Positions 11,601 through 22,685 of a DNA stretch of 64,000 nucleotides are shown here, in pieces. Source of the DNA: Amoebophrya sp. A120. Taxonomy: Eukaryota > Sar > Dinophyceae > Syndiniales > Amoebophryaceae. Both the position numbers and the translations under genes were made by a program. Each line of letters starts with the position of its first letter. Within the stretch, counting starts at the first letter, position 1. The stretch is taken from assembly GCA_905178155.1 (NCBI GenBank), contig CAJINV010000003.1, forward strand, positions 7,187,612 to 7,251,611, in the 5' to 3' direction. A model generated the notes under the pieces. It had not been told where the DNA came from. It worked only from the letters and a program-made list of their open reading frames with translations, and searched no databases.

Positions 11601-14600
11601 GCCGCTGAGAGCGACGCTGGCGCCAAAGTTCATCCGCCAAGAGTTGGACGCCCAGGAGGAGGAGGACCAGGAGGAGACCTCCGTGGGCTGTTCGAAATCC
11701 ACCACGAAGCCGCCCAAGCGGGACGCCTTCCCGGAGGCGGGCGGTCGCCAGATCACGAAAGAGCGGCCCTCTTTCCCGGCGCAGTCCGCCCGAATGCGCT
11801 TCCACCATTTTGGAATTTTGGTACCATCTCCGGGGTAATGTGCCGGGTGGGTGCCCGAGTTCGTGTTGTATTGGTACATGCCGCCCGGTATGGCGCCCGA
11901 GCCGCAGTTGTTTGCGCAGCTGTAGCTGAAATCGTTGCACACGTTGACATTGGTACAACCGCCACTGGGCGTGCACAAATCGTTTGTCACGCCCACTTGC
12001 AGGGGCACGCCGTTCCTTTGAAAGCTGCTGGTGCAGCTTGTGAAATCCTCGGCGCCAAAGTTCTGCGCCCAACACTCGTTGTTCATGAACATGTCGATCC
12101 GCGTGAAAGCTTTGGGCGAGGCGCCCTGGAACCACCGCTGTATGTAGGGGTGCGGGCCGGTCAAACCGTCGATGCCCTCTATTTTTGCAGTGAGCCCGGT
12201 TTTCTGTTGTTGATCCGTCTGCCCGTAGCCAGGGTTGGACACCACCCACGTGGGCGCATTGCATTGCCCTTCGTCGTTTCCAGGGAAAATACCGGGGTAA
12301 GACCCAGCCTGAAGACCGGACACAAAACCGGCAATATCTAGCGGCTGGCCCACCGGCCTTATCCCGGTCCCTAGAGGACCCGACGCGACTTCGAAGCATG
12401 AGCGTGGACGACCCCCCCTTTCACGCTCCTCTGTATCGCATGAACAGCTGATACAAGCATCAACACAAGAGAAGCCTGCGCATCAGAAGCTTTCGAGCTT
12501 TTTACGCGCTCAGTGTACGTAGTACTGCTCAGGCTTCGGAATTTGTCATGCAAATCACGCCACAGAAGGCACCGCACCAGATGGAATGGGGATCATTTTG
12601 CATGACAGATGCGGGGAACGAGGGGGGGTTGATGTGCACTCTCACACGAAGGCAATCTGTGCCACATACAACCAGAACCCACAGATCGTCCGCCGGCCCA
12701 GAATTTGGAGCTTGTAGGCCCGCTTGTTCACCTATGGAAGGGTCAGGATCGAAATCGACAAAGTTGAAATCAAACCAATACTCTGCAAGACATAAAACCC
12801 AAGGAACAAAGTGCCTGTCGTGCAGGGATGGCATCAAGTGGAGCCGATTGTAAGAAGCCTGCTCAGGGATAGAGATAGAGCCGCTAAAGTAGCACGACAG
12901 CAGCAGCCCTCTTTGCCCAAGCAGCATGACAAATTGAAATTGGAGCTGGATATTATAACGCTTCCAAAATTTGTCATGCGCCGCTTAGCAACTGGGTTCC
13001 AACTGGTATGCATTTTATGCATGACGCGTTTTTTGATTTTGTGTTCAACTTCGTCAATTTTTAGCGTGACGATTCCATATCACCGGAACCCAGGTGCCCC
13101 AGACGCCAACGTCCGTAGGGAACGTGTCGTGGTGGTTCGGGGCGGTGGCGCTATCCTGTGAAAAAGTTAAAGCATCGTAGTAATTTTTGCAGTCATGCAT
13201 TTACAAACTTTTTCTTGAGGTACATCCGCGTTACAGATTTCATTTCTCATGCTAAGAAATTTTGCTTGTCACGCGATCATTTTTAATAGTGCGATGCTTT
13301 TGTAGAGCATAGGCACCATCCAAGTACAGTTTCACATCGGCCCAATTGGAGCCAATCGTTCCATCGCGGTTGGAGATAACAAAGCCCGCGACATGCCGCT
13401 GGCGCGCGTCCGAAAATTCCACTGTCCAGCCGTCACTGCTGGAACCTCCGTACCAGCAGAATTTTGGAGTGTCGTAGATGTCTCTTGGTGTCGTGTCTCC
13501 AACGGCCCGGGTGTCGATTGGGTTGCGTCTGGAACCGGTTGGCCCTTGGCCTATATGATTATCGCCTGTCACAGAAGCAGTCAGCGACGCCGGATCGACA
13601 TAAGTGATGCCCGCGCCATACCGCGTCGCACTGAGTTCAGAACTATCTGGCAAGGACTCGTACAGCCAGAAGCCGCAAAGTTGCATAGCATAGGCGGCGA
13701 CCAGTTTTATTTTCCAGACCGACTTGTTGATCGGGACAAAAGTGCCACTTACAGATACTGAACTCGGCGCCATTATGGAAGCGTCAGGAACGAAATCGAC
13801 AAAGTTGAAAATAACAAAATCTTTTTTGTTTTTGCATGCAAGAAATTTGCATGAAAACAGGAACCTGTTAGACTTTGAGATGAAAGTTGAAAATTATAAA
13901 ACTTGTGACGCATAAAATGCTGCAGCGCAAAGAATGCTTCTATTGCAGAGGACGAAAGAGAGGTAGATTGTAGTGCTGGCAAGGGTCATTAGTTGGGCTG
14001 CTGACCACTAGCATGACAGAGGCAGGCCCTCTTGCGCTATTAAACGGCGCGACGTATTTGCTTCAGAGGCTAGGAAAATTTGTCATGCGCCTGCTAGAAG
14101 CTGTGTGCTTAAAAAACGGGTATCGATTTGATGCATTGCAAATTATTTCAACTTTGTCAACTTGGATTCTGACGCTTCCATAGTCTTCGTAGACTCCGCC
14201 GTCGGGCTGTCGTTCAAGTAAATGGAGGCGCCCTCGATCGGCCATATGCATTGCAAACATCTCTGGGTCTGGAAGAGTTCCTCAAACTTTTGATGCTCAT
14301 CCTCGAGCAGACAAAAAATCTGTAATTGTATGAGTTATGATTGCCAAATATATCATGCTGCCAAATCAATACTTGCTTGCTACACAGATAGCAAAATTCT
14401 CATGCGGGGTAGGCACTGAAAAGCCTTCGCAAAGCTTGTAGTAATGCTGCGCATGCATTGCAGGCAATCTATCTGTTACAGAAGATGCATGACAAACAAG
14501 CGCACCTCTCCAGACCCAGACTACATATTTGCATTTGATAGGATACCCGTGGTTGTCAGTGTTGTCCCGCTTGAACACGGTAAACCCAGTGACTATGGGA

Positions 14601-15914
14601 ACGTCAGGATCGAAATTGACAAAGTTGAAGTAATTTCTCATGCACATAAAGATAAAATGCATTCATAGCATGATACGCCTGTCTTGCAGGGGTGGCCGCG
14701 GCAAGTGTGGCCGATTGTAAGCCTGTTCGGGGTTTGCGATGCAGCTGCGAAAGTAGCACAGGACAGGAGCCGTTTTCATCGGTGCCCACACAGCATGACA
14801 AATTGGATTGCAATTATGCTTCCAAAATTTGTCACGCGCCAGTTAGAAACTGGATGTGGGTTCCGACTGGTATCCATTTTATGCATGACAATTTTATTTA
14901 TTTTCGACTACTTTAACCTTGTGTTTGTCAATTTCGATCCTGAGGACGCTCCCATAGTGATGTGCCTCGGCTTTCGGTCTCGGAATTGCACGGCCCAGGA
15001 GTCTAGGTTCCAGTGGTAGCAAACCGTATTTCCGCCCTCGGGTTTCTGCGCACTTGTGTCTCCCTCGAGGCGTGCGAGCGGCAGGCTATGGTGACACGGG
15101 TCTGGGTTTGGATGTCCGCACGTGCCCCAGGTACCGTCGGTATGCATTGCAAAGATGTTGTCTGGGCGGCCTTGTGGAACAGTGCAAGATATGTCCACCC
15201 GCTCGCCTAGAACGCAGTCATGCAGGTTACTCAAAGCCCCCTTGTTTTGTCAACTACATGCAGAGTTTTTCATGCTGTCTCGTAGCTTGAAAACTTGTCG
15301 CGCTGAGGTGTCAACTGATACTGAAGCGTCGTGGTGATCAATATCTTCCCAACAGGAGGAGTATCACAACTTTCCAGTTGACGATGACCCAGACGTATTT
15401 GCATTTGATATACAGGGTAGTTATCAGGGGCGGTCGTCAGCAGCTGTTCCTATGGAAGCGCCAGGATCGAACTCGACAAAGGTGAAAACTTTGCGATACA
15501 CGAAATCGACGCCAGTTGGAAGCCCAATTTCCAAGCGGCCGCGAATGACAAATTGATTTACGAGCTCCGGAATCCAGTTTGTGATGCTGTTTTGGCAAAA
15601 TTAGCGTCCCTTGTCGCGCTACTTTAGCAGGTCACTCTCCAACCACCAAACAGGGTTACAATTGCCCTCGTTTCTTGCGCGCCCTCCTTCCAATACAGAT
15701 AATTTATTGGGTATTTTTGCGTTTTACTTTTATCATGCATATACTTATGTCAATTTCGATCATCCTGACAATCCCATAGTTCCGGTGGCACGAACAGCCC
15801 GGTTGTCCCGGACGCAACGGCGGCCTCGACGCTCGGGATAGTAAACGACGACGACCCGCCGAGAAGTCGTGGAGCTGCCAGAAGCCAAGACGTAAAAAAG
15901 ATCAGCAGGAGCAT
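5656..15914 (-). CDS. Secreted discoidin/PAN-like multidomain protein, twelve exons
   Basis: Predicted extracellular adhesive protein of about 2284 residues. Exons: 15914-15779, 15445-15411, 15135-14957, 14588-14541, 14239-14183, 13768-13312, 13146-13080, 12727-12647, 12391-10507, 10383-6670, 6225-6155, 5781-5656. It starts with a signal peptide (MLLLIFFTSWLLAAP). A module of about 130 residues then recurs: a Cys near a Trp, W-x-x-x-F-x-D, a GFxxFxRD strand, YLN/YLD, SGTWVPI, and a closing CGFWLYE or CGVWVYE. This resembles galactose-binding discoidin folds. Cys-rich units (CAQWCAQEPLCGGV, CAQWCAQEPKCGGV, CLQWCVDHPACVAM) look like PAN/apple modules. All eleven introns are introner elements and phases agree at every junction. 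Exon 12391-10507 is 1885 nt, one more than phase allows; a frame change is needed near 11142-11185, and an in-frame TAA lies at 10883-10885. Gene structure is firm; the domain names are inference. Confidence 0.8.
5787..6154. mobile_element. Introner element, family B
   Basis: Left end TATGCGAGTGCCAGGC, right end reading as a diverged inverted copy that finishes CCCATA. Flanks TGCCC and TGTTC match at 3 of 5. It splits the last two lectin-gene exons; removal joins GGA ACA to GAG CCC in frame. It carries a 23-bp direct repeat at about 5878 and 5905. Confidence 0.75.
6231..6669. mobile_element. Introner element, family A, long copy
   Basis: Left end TATGCATCGCAAAAGGCTCG, right end inverted and finishing TTTTGCAATGCATA. 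Flanks GACTC and GATTC (4 of 5). Its removal moves the lectin gene past an apparent stop at 6629 into two more coding exons, in phase. Confidence 0.82.
10389..10506. mobile_element. Introner element, family C
   Basis: 118 bp with inner inverted words CCCATCCA and TGGATGGG and two GCATGACAAA motifs. Perfect 5-bp duplication CTTCG on both sides. Removal joins ...TGC GTC GAA G to AA GCG GGG in frame. No GT-AG register exists within the duplication. Confidence 0.9.
12397..12646. mobile_element. Introner element, family D, altered ends
   Basis: Starts CATGAGCGTGGACGAC and ends GTGCACTCTCACA, an imperfect inverted pair. Perfect duplication CGAAG. The terminal TAT/ATA has changed to CAT/ACA. Removal restores the frame ...ATT GCC TTC GAA GTC. 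Confidence 0.88.
12733..13079. mobile_element. Introner element, family B
   Basis: Left TATGGAAGGGTCAGGATCGA, right end inverted and finishing GATTCCATA. Perfect duplication TCACC. An inner inverted pair (GCATGACAAATTG and AATTTGTCATGC) lies inside. Because of the base context of its duplication, this copy can also be read as GT-AG. Confidence 0.9.
13152..13311. mobile_element. Introner element, family A
   Basis: Left TATCCTGTGAAAAAG, right GATGCTTTTGTAGAGCATA. Flanks GGCGC and GGCAC (4 of 5). Removal joins CTG-rich module halves ...GAT GGT GCC to ACC GCC CCG in frame. Confidence 0.85.
13774..14182. mobile_element. Introner element, family B
   Basis: Left TATGGAAGCGTCAGGAACGA, right end inverted and finishing GACGCTTCCATA. 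Flanks GCCAT and GTCTT match at 3 of 5. Removal keeps the frame (ACG AAG AC + G CCG AGT). Confidence 0.85.
14245..14540. mobile_element. Introner element, family E
   Basis: Left TATGCATTGCAAACATCTCT, followed by GGGTCTGG; right end CCAGACCCAGAC...GCATTTGATA. Flanks GGCCA and GGATA (3 of 5). Removal joins GGG TAT CC to G ATC GAG in frame. Confidence 0.84.
14594..14956. mobile_element. Introner element, family B
   Basis: Left TATGGGAACGTCAGGATCGA, right end inverted and finishing GCTCCCATA. Flanks GTGAC and GTGAT (4 of 5). Contains the inner GCATGACAAATTG pair. Removal is in frame. Confidence 0.88.
15141..15410. mobile_element. Introner element, family E
   Basis: Left TATGCATTGCAAAGATG, right GACCCAGACG...GCATTTGATA. 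Flanks GTCGG and TACAG match poorly (2 of 5), so it is probably an old insertion. The same 5-nt offset still keeps phase. Confidence 0.75.
15451..15778. mobile_element. Introner element, family B
   Basis: Left TATGGAAGCGCCAGGATCGA, right end inverted and finishing AATCCCATA. Perfect duplication GTTCC. It interrupts the lectin gene directly after the signal-peptide exon. Confidence 0.9.
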
Positions 15915-17486
15915 AGTAGTTATTTGCTGCTGCAGCCCCAGTTGTAGTTCTCGCGGTTGCTTGGCGAGGATAAGCACAACGCTGGTGCGATTTGCTTCTG
16001 AAGATATGCTAAAATCGGCCAGCACGACAGGACGACAGGACGTCGGGCCAGGACGACAGGACGTTGACCGAAAGAGTCGCGCTAAAATATTTCTTGCGCA
16101 AGAAAGATGCCGAGCCTCGTCCACACGACTCGGCTTCGACTTATTCTTTTGTCGCTTAATAATTCTCATAGTTCTTGGTCCTCGTTGCTGCCGCGCCGGC
16201 CTTGTGAAGTAGATCGATCGTCCACCAGCTCCAAGTCCAACAACAGGTAATAGTCCTGTTGCCAACCTTTTTACGTCCGCAGGCTTCTTACGCCACTGTT
16301 ATACTTATTTGAACTGTTCTGAATACTGCACCTCGCAAAAGACAAAGAGCAAATACAAACTTCAGAAACTCAAAAAAGATGACAAACACATATGCGATGT
16401 CCCACCCTATGAATGAAATGCGAGCGTCGCCGACGCCGAGTTCTTGCTTGTGTATTGTAGGCACTTAAGAGAACAATGAAGAGCAGCTACTGCTTTTCCT
16501 TCCGTGATCGTTCGAACAAAAGAAACAGAAAAGCAAAACAAAAAGCGTTGAGAAGAAAAAGAAGAAACAGCTCCTGTCGCCAGCATTTGATTTCTCACAT
16601 GAAACCTTTCGCGCAGCAGGTGCAGGAGGTGGAGGAGCTTGATGCTCCTGCAGCTGCTTAAAATTATTCCAAGAACGGCGTGGGGCTTCTTCGCAAAAAC
16701 CATGACGGCAACAGGAACAGAGCATGACGATGACCAGTCTTCGTCTTTTTGCGTACAAAAAACTGAGGTCGGTCGTGCATCGTCGCATCACTCCTCGAGC
16801 GCTACGTACCGTCAGCAAGAAGCTGAAGTGATTCAATTTTACACGATAAATATACTCGAAACAAAAAAGTTGTGCAGGTAAAGGTTCTAGTGCCAAAACG
16901 ACGATACAGAGATGCAGTGGTGGCGACCCTCGCTTGCCAGCTTCCTCAGTCTCGTCACGAAAAACTAATTTACAGGTGAGTCAATAGGTCAATTTTTTAC
17001 AGTCCTGGTCAATTTTTCATATATTATACAGTGGCTTTCCGCTCGCAAATGAGCGAATCAATTATGTACAATGTCCAATCAAACAAGTCTTCAACAAGTC
17101 AAAGCTTCTTTTTAGTACTTCTACTTTGATACAAGTGAAACAGCTGTAGCCCGGAGTCCTGCCCTGCAGCTCCTGCCAACATAGTTTTATTCATAAAAAT
17201 TATATTCTAAGTACAACGCAAAAAACGAAACTCAAGGTTTTCCATTGTTCATATTCAAATCTACGCGTTGCGGCCTGAACCTGTCCGTTGTGCATACAGG
17301 TGTATCAGTATCCTAGCAAACACGGAAGTTGATAGAGAAAATCAACTGCAAATGCAAACACAACGAGGTTGCAGAGTCCATTTACTCAGATTAAAGTGGA
17401 TGTGATTTTCAGAGAGAACTAAAAGTGGATTTCAATTTTAAAATAGCGATGCTATCACTCCTCGAGAAGAAACTGCTTTCCACCGG
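15915..17486. other. Intergenic, no gene recognised
   Basis: Upstream of the lectin-gene start. Contains a short tandem of ACGACAGGACG-like words at about 16018-16067. The rest, to 17486, is AT-rich with no supported frame. Confidence 0.5.
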
Positions 17487-20400
17487 TCACAGTTCCTCCC
17501 CCTTCGCAGACGTCGAACCGTTTGCCACCCAGGTAATGCGGCAGTCGACTTCGTCCCCGATTTCGAGCCCAATGGGGATAATCTGGAACCGCACGCCCTG
17601 CGCGAGCGTCTCGGCAGTCCACTGCACGTCGTCGCACGCTATCACGGTGTTTTGCGCAGCACAGATTTGGCACTGCGTCGTGTGAAGTTTGTTGACGAGC
17701 GGCATACCGATGGTAACGTCGAAGTCCAGCTCGAGCTTGTTGCCGCTACCCGTCAGAAACGCCGCCTGTTCCGGGCGCTGGCAGACACCGGACACGTTCC
17801 GGATCTCGTACACACCGAGGAAGGGAGACACGCCACACAGGTACCCGAAAAACTTATTCTGCCCATACAAGATCCCGATGTACACCTCGTGGTGCCGCTC
17901 CCACAAGTGCTGCAGCTTCTGTGTGAAGGCAATCCGCATACGGTAATTGCCCGGCCACTGGATAGTGCGTTTCTGCAACAAGGAGTCAAACGGCTTCAAA
18001 GAAAAAGCTAGAGCCTTTTTCATTACCCAACTGTGCTCCTCGTCCTCCTTCCGCACTAGCAAGAATTGATCTGCAGAGCCGAAGTTGATAAGATATTCAT
18101 TGGTTTTTCCACATTTAATATTCTTCGTATCTATACATTCATTTTTTTTCTACTATGCGAGTACAGAAGTTTACGTTGACCGTGCGACACTTCTGATGTT
18201 ACAACTCCTGGTCCAGCTCAGACACACAGAACTCAACAAAAACATCAGGAAACAATCGTGCACTACTACTTGAACAACTTCTTCGCATTGATAGATTGTT
18301 CTTCTCTCATCAAAATCAATCCGAAAATCATGACGGTGCGCATGTTGGTACCGAGATCTTCGTCGTCTTGCTGCTGTTGCTCCTGTTGTTTTTTCAACTC
18401 CTCCTGCTTTTTTTTCACTTCCTTTGCCGTCATACGTTGGTCCAGCTGCTTCTGCTCCTTCTTTGAGGTTCTGTAGTGTCGCACAGGTTTGTTGTTGGGC
18501 TTCAACACCTTGAAGACGAGCTTCAGAGCGCGTTGTTCCCGGGAAGTTGCGTCGCCAACCTTTACGCCGGTCTCTTCCTTCACAATGCTGGTCGCCAACA
18601 GAAACTGCACCAGCGCATCAATGTTTTGACTTGTTTGCCGGTAACATTGGCACACCTGGAAGTGAAAGGAAGTGGTCCACGATTCGCTTCCGGGTATCGA
18701 TTTACTTTGCCGTGAAGTGTAGCTACAAATTTACAAACTCCGTTTGGGCGGGCCGTTGATGCTGCCTGACCACCATGCCGATGATACACGAGAACAAAGC
18801 ATCACGTCTTGCGCGACCGTTCTTGATCTTGTAAGGCCTTACTTTATCTTTAGATAAAGAACACCAACATCCATACATCGTCATCGCGCAGTAACCTCAA
18901 GAAATAAATCGCCAGCCAGAATACACTTGAAGTTGGCGAGCCACGATAAAGATGGCGAAGGGGGTCGGAATCGCGATGATCGCTACAGTATAAAAAAATG
19001 AATCGACTACTTACACCCAAAACCCAACGAACGTGCTTTTCTATCATTTCTGATAGAAAAGCTTTCTGATAGAAAAGCACGTTCGTTGGGTTTTGAGCTG
19101 ACTTGTCCACCTTGTCAGTCCCTGCCACTCCTACAACAACTTAGCCGTACCTGCAAAACATCGTGAGTGCTCTTGTCGCGGTTGGCGTTCCAGCGCTCGA
19201 TGATGAGCAGCAACTCTCCCTCGTTCACGATGGCCAGGTCATCTTGGTCCAGAAAGGTGGACAAGAAGCTCGATTCGAGCGAATTCCAGCGCTGGTCCCA
19301 GGAGATCAACATCAGGTAGTTGCGGCTGCTTCCCATCTGCAGCAGGGCGTGCAGCATGTCCTTCTGAAACAACGGCTCCTGCACCGCGTTTCGCAAGTAG
19401 TACTCAATCTTGTAAAAGGACTCCGTAAAGTTGTCGTCGCCGCACACCACCTGGCACTTCAGCGGAAACCACTGCAATTTTTTCAGTTGTACTGTCAAAA
19501 ACAACCAGAACCATGAAGATGTATGTTGACTATTGAACGCAAACTCAACACCCTGCTGCTGCTCAAACCAGTTTCACTATTTGACGAGATAAAGAACAGC
19601 CGTCAGAGGATGGGTAGCTTGGGCGTACTTCAAAAACTCTTCCGGCCGCTTGAAAGCTGGCACTTGTTTTAGCCGAGAGATTAGAACGATCGCAGCCTCC
19701 TTGTCACGACATGTACAGCGATCTTTGAAAATGAAAACAAGCGCGAGGAAACGAATAAGGACAATAATATCAACTAAACCTATATTCTGTATGCGTATGC
19801 TGCGCTCTTGTCTTCCGCCTCCACGAGTTCTTCAAGAAGATGAAGAAGATTGATATAGACCATATAATCTCTATACCTTGATTAGAACGTAGAAGAGGTC
19901 GTCCATCGCAAACTTGGCGGCACAGAACAGCATCGCAAGCATGTTCTCCATATCCTGTGCAAAAGTATCGCACTCGTATAAATGCAAGGCTTGCATATAC
20001 AAGTCTTTATCTTAAGGGAAATCTGCATTACAAATTTTCTCTCTCATGCTGAGAAAATTTGTAATGCATTTATACGAGTACGATACTTTTGCAGTTCATA
20101 CTCCATCAGCGTCTTCTTGGCTTCCGCTCCCTGTGGCTCCATCCACAGGTAATCTATGCGGCCAAGGTACACATACCGCAGGATTTCTACTACTCGTTCG
20201 CCGTGCTCCACCATCTCGTATCGCTCCGCGAGGCTGTGAATTTTGAAAGTTAAAGTTTAAATTGCTGATGTGGAAATAAACCGCGATCTAGCTACAGTAC
20301 TTATTATCTATCGATGCGATCGCTATCCTCTTCGCGTCTAACAAATTATGATGAAATATCGTACCGCAAGGGGTCGCGCCTTTGCAATGCACCCATTTTC

Positions 20401-21689
20401 CCAAACAGTGGGTGCGCAGTGGAATATCCCATCTCGTATGGGACATGCTGGGGTTCCGTCGAGCGGTCATCGGAAAAGCTCGTAAATTCCAGGTCGGCTT
20501 TTAAGCGGTTCATCTTCCGCTTGGTCATCCACTCGCGCACAGGCACAGGATCTTTTTCTACGTAGATGGGGAGCGACTTCAGGTTCCTCTATGCAGTGCA
20601 AAAGTATGGCACTAGATAGTTCTAGTGTAGTAAAGTTGCACTTGTTCTTTAGTCATCTTTTCAGTACTGATTTCGGTAAGGGGGCAGAAGATTTGTCAGA
20701 TAAATGAATTGCACGAGCGCAATACTTTTGCCATGCATATCCGTACCTGGAGAGTGCCGTGGAGCCACATGATATACCGGAGAAAGAGGCGCTCGTCTAC
20801 TTTTTGTCGTTTCGTCCAGCAGAACCAGGACAATATGGGATATACGAAATCAAAAACAACAGGAACAGACTGTATGTTGTAAGAATATTGCAAAATATCT
20901 TCAAGGATGATCTAGACCTACCATATGAGAGAGAAAGGCACCGCACAGACATAAGTCTAGATGCCGGCCGTGGTCGGAAAAAAAACTATGTCGTCGAAGA
21001 GAAAATAAAGCAAACGCGAACCTGATCCAGGAATCCCGGCACACGTTTCAACACCGCGGAGTGGCATCGAAAAAGGGGCCCGTTTCGGACCTGCAACCCT
21101 ATGTCGCCGGATATGGAACCCTCAAGCGTGGTCTTGTTTGCTGTTACATGATTTGACCTGCGTTCTTTAATTTTGCCATGCAGAATTACCGCGGGGCTCC
21201 GTCATGATCATCATGTAATAGACATCACCCGCACGCAGCCCCAGAGGCCAAGGATCCCCTTTCCGGGGGGGTGGGCCTGGGCGAGGATGACGATGAGGAA
21301 GGTACTTCGCATGACCAGGCGTGGGCTCCAGCACGCGGAGGTGACGAACAAGCTTTTTCTCGAAACGCGCAACAACCTGAAATGTTGTTCCGAGTTTCAT
21401 CTAGTAACGCGACACGCGCAACCCCCCCCCTTTCAGTAGTTTTGCTACTCTTGTTGCATCAGAAATTCAAATTCATGCAACAACGAACTGTCAACGTAAC
21501 GCTTGAGAACTCCATACCGGAGGAAGTTTCGACAAAGCATTCCTTAAAGAGCTCAATGGACGCTTCATGGTCCGCGTTCGCTCGGGCCATCTGCTCCAAT
21601 ACCGGGAGCATCGGGTCAGCCAGGACGCGCGCGTCCAACTCCCCATCAGTCCGCGCCTTTTGACGCCCTCGCCGGGTGCCAGAAGCCAT
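17487..21689 (-). CDS. BTB-BACK domain protein, about eleven exons
   Basis: Probable substrate adaptor for a cullin-type ubiquitin ligase, inferred from the fold. Exons checked for phase: 20584-20365, 20233-20101, 19945-19877, 19699-19586, 19471-19151, 19065-19015, 18655-18352 and 18070-17487. Exons nearer the start (about 21689-21496, 21376-21190 and 20869-20740) are approximate. The BTB C-terminal half reads VEILRYVYLGRIDYLW, then MLAMLFCAAKFAMDDLFYVL. A BACK-like helix array follows (AIVNEGELLLIIERW, then EMIEKHVRWVLG). After a Gln/Lys-rich coiled stretch near 18400 comes a C-terminal domain of about 190 residues that I do not recognise; no kelch repeats are visible. Two introns are introner elements; the others are GT-AG. 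The start MASGTRRGRQ is a guess. Confidence 0.78.
19018..19095. repeat. 29-bp perfect inverted repeat spanning an intron end and an exon
   Basis: Arms 19018-19046 and 19067-19095 are exact reverse complements with a 20-nt loop. On the minus strand one arm is the end of the intron before the 51-nt exon 19065-19015, and the other arm lies in that exon. The 3' splice site sits in the loop, next to the intron-side arm. Confidence 0.9.
19951..20100. mobile_element. Introner element, family A
   Basis: Left TATCCTGTGCAAAAGTATCG, right end inverted and finishing TTTTGCAGTTCATA. Perfect duplication CTCCA. Inner arms ACTCGTATAAATGCA and TGCATTTATACGAGT pair strongly. Removal restores CTG ATG GAG AAC ATG in the BTB gene. 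Confidence 0.93.
20590..20739. mobile_element. Introner element, family A
   Basis: Left TATGCAGTGCAAAAGTATGG, right AATACTTTTGCCATGCATA. Flanks TCCTC and TCCGT (3 of 5). Also 150 bp, like the copy at 19951. Removal joins GTA CGG A to AC CTG AAG in phase. Confidence 0.82.
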
Positions 21690-22685
21690 AGTTTCCACAA
21701 GCGTAGTAAACAATCCTCGTTTTATTTTGTGGTGGTAGTTTTTAGTCAGGCGTATGGGGCTCTTGGTCTATGTTTCAATGGCGCGCGATCGTGTTTAGTA
21801 CTTAGCTGGATCGAGGATCGAGTGTTGTTGATGACAAAATGCACTTTACGCGAATGCACCGATTACATGCCTGCAACACAACTTTGTCTTTGGTTGCACT
21901 AATGAATACCCGCCTGCTTACTTCCTCGAAAGCGAAGAACTACACGGATTTTATCGACGAACTCCCACAAACGAAAAGGATCAGACCTCACAAACCCCCA
22001 GGTGGCACCAAAACTCGGAAGGATTGAAGAGATAGCTACGCTGAATGTTTCGAATCGAAATCGATTTGATTTTGAGCTGGTGGAAAACGAATGCTAAAAT
22101 CGAACGTATGTTGATTCTTTAACGATAATCGCAACGATAAAAAGAATGGCGACGAATTCGTTCGAATCCTTCTTTAAAACCCTCGTAGCTTTATTCACGA
22201 GTCAGCGAAGCTCCTCCTTGCACGTAAGCAGATTTGACGATGAAAAAGAAAGACGAGGACGTGAGAAAACTCTCGCACACCGATAAAATCAAGAACCTGT
22301 GTCAACGAAGTGGTGAAAGAGCTATTGATTTGCTTATGTTAGTCGCCTTTCGCTTTCTCTACTACACTTACAACAAGTAAATCTGGAGCAGCTGCAGGTG
22401 CGACACAAAAAAATGCGTCCTCGACATATGGATACGCAAACGAGGACGAGGAGTAGCTTGGAAATCACAAACACAGGACGCATCAAAAAGTGCTAGACGG
22501 CTATGCGTGCTGCTTAGGTTTGATCAAAACCACGCTGTTGATGGATTGCGTATGTTTGTATTGACGTTTTCTGAAAAAAGTGTCGCTGCCGCTCCACTTC
22601 TATGGATGTTGATCTCGCATATCCTTGCGAGAGCCGAAAGTCGTAAATATGTTGAGATGAACGTTGAAACAAAACCGAACTCTTT
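21690..22685. other. Intergenic, no gene recognised
   Basis: Between the BTB gene start and the eIF4G gene end. Mostly AT-rich, with no open frame showing a domain. Confidence 0.5.

Noticed and set aside
22140-22170. tRNA-like GTTCGAATCC word
   Set aside because: No acceptor stem or anticodon arm can be built around it.
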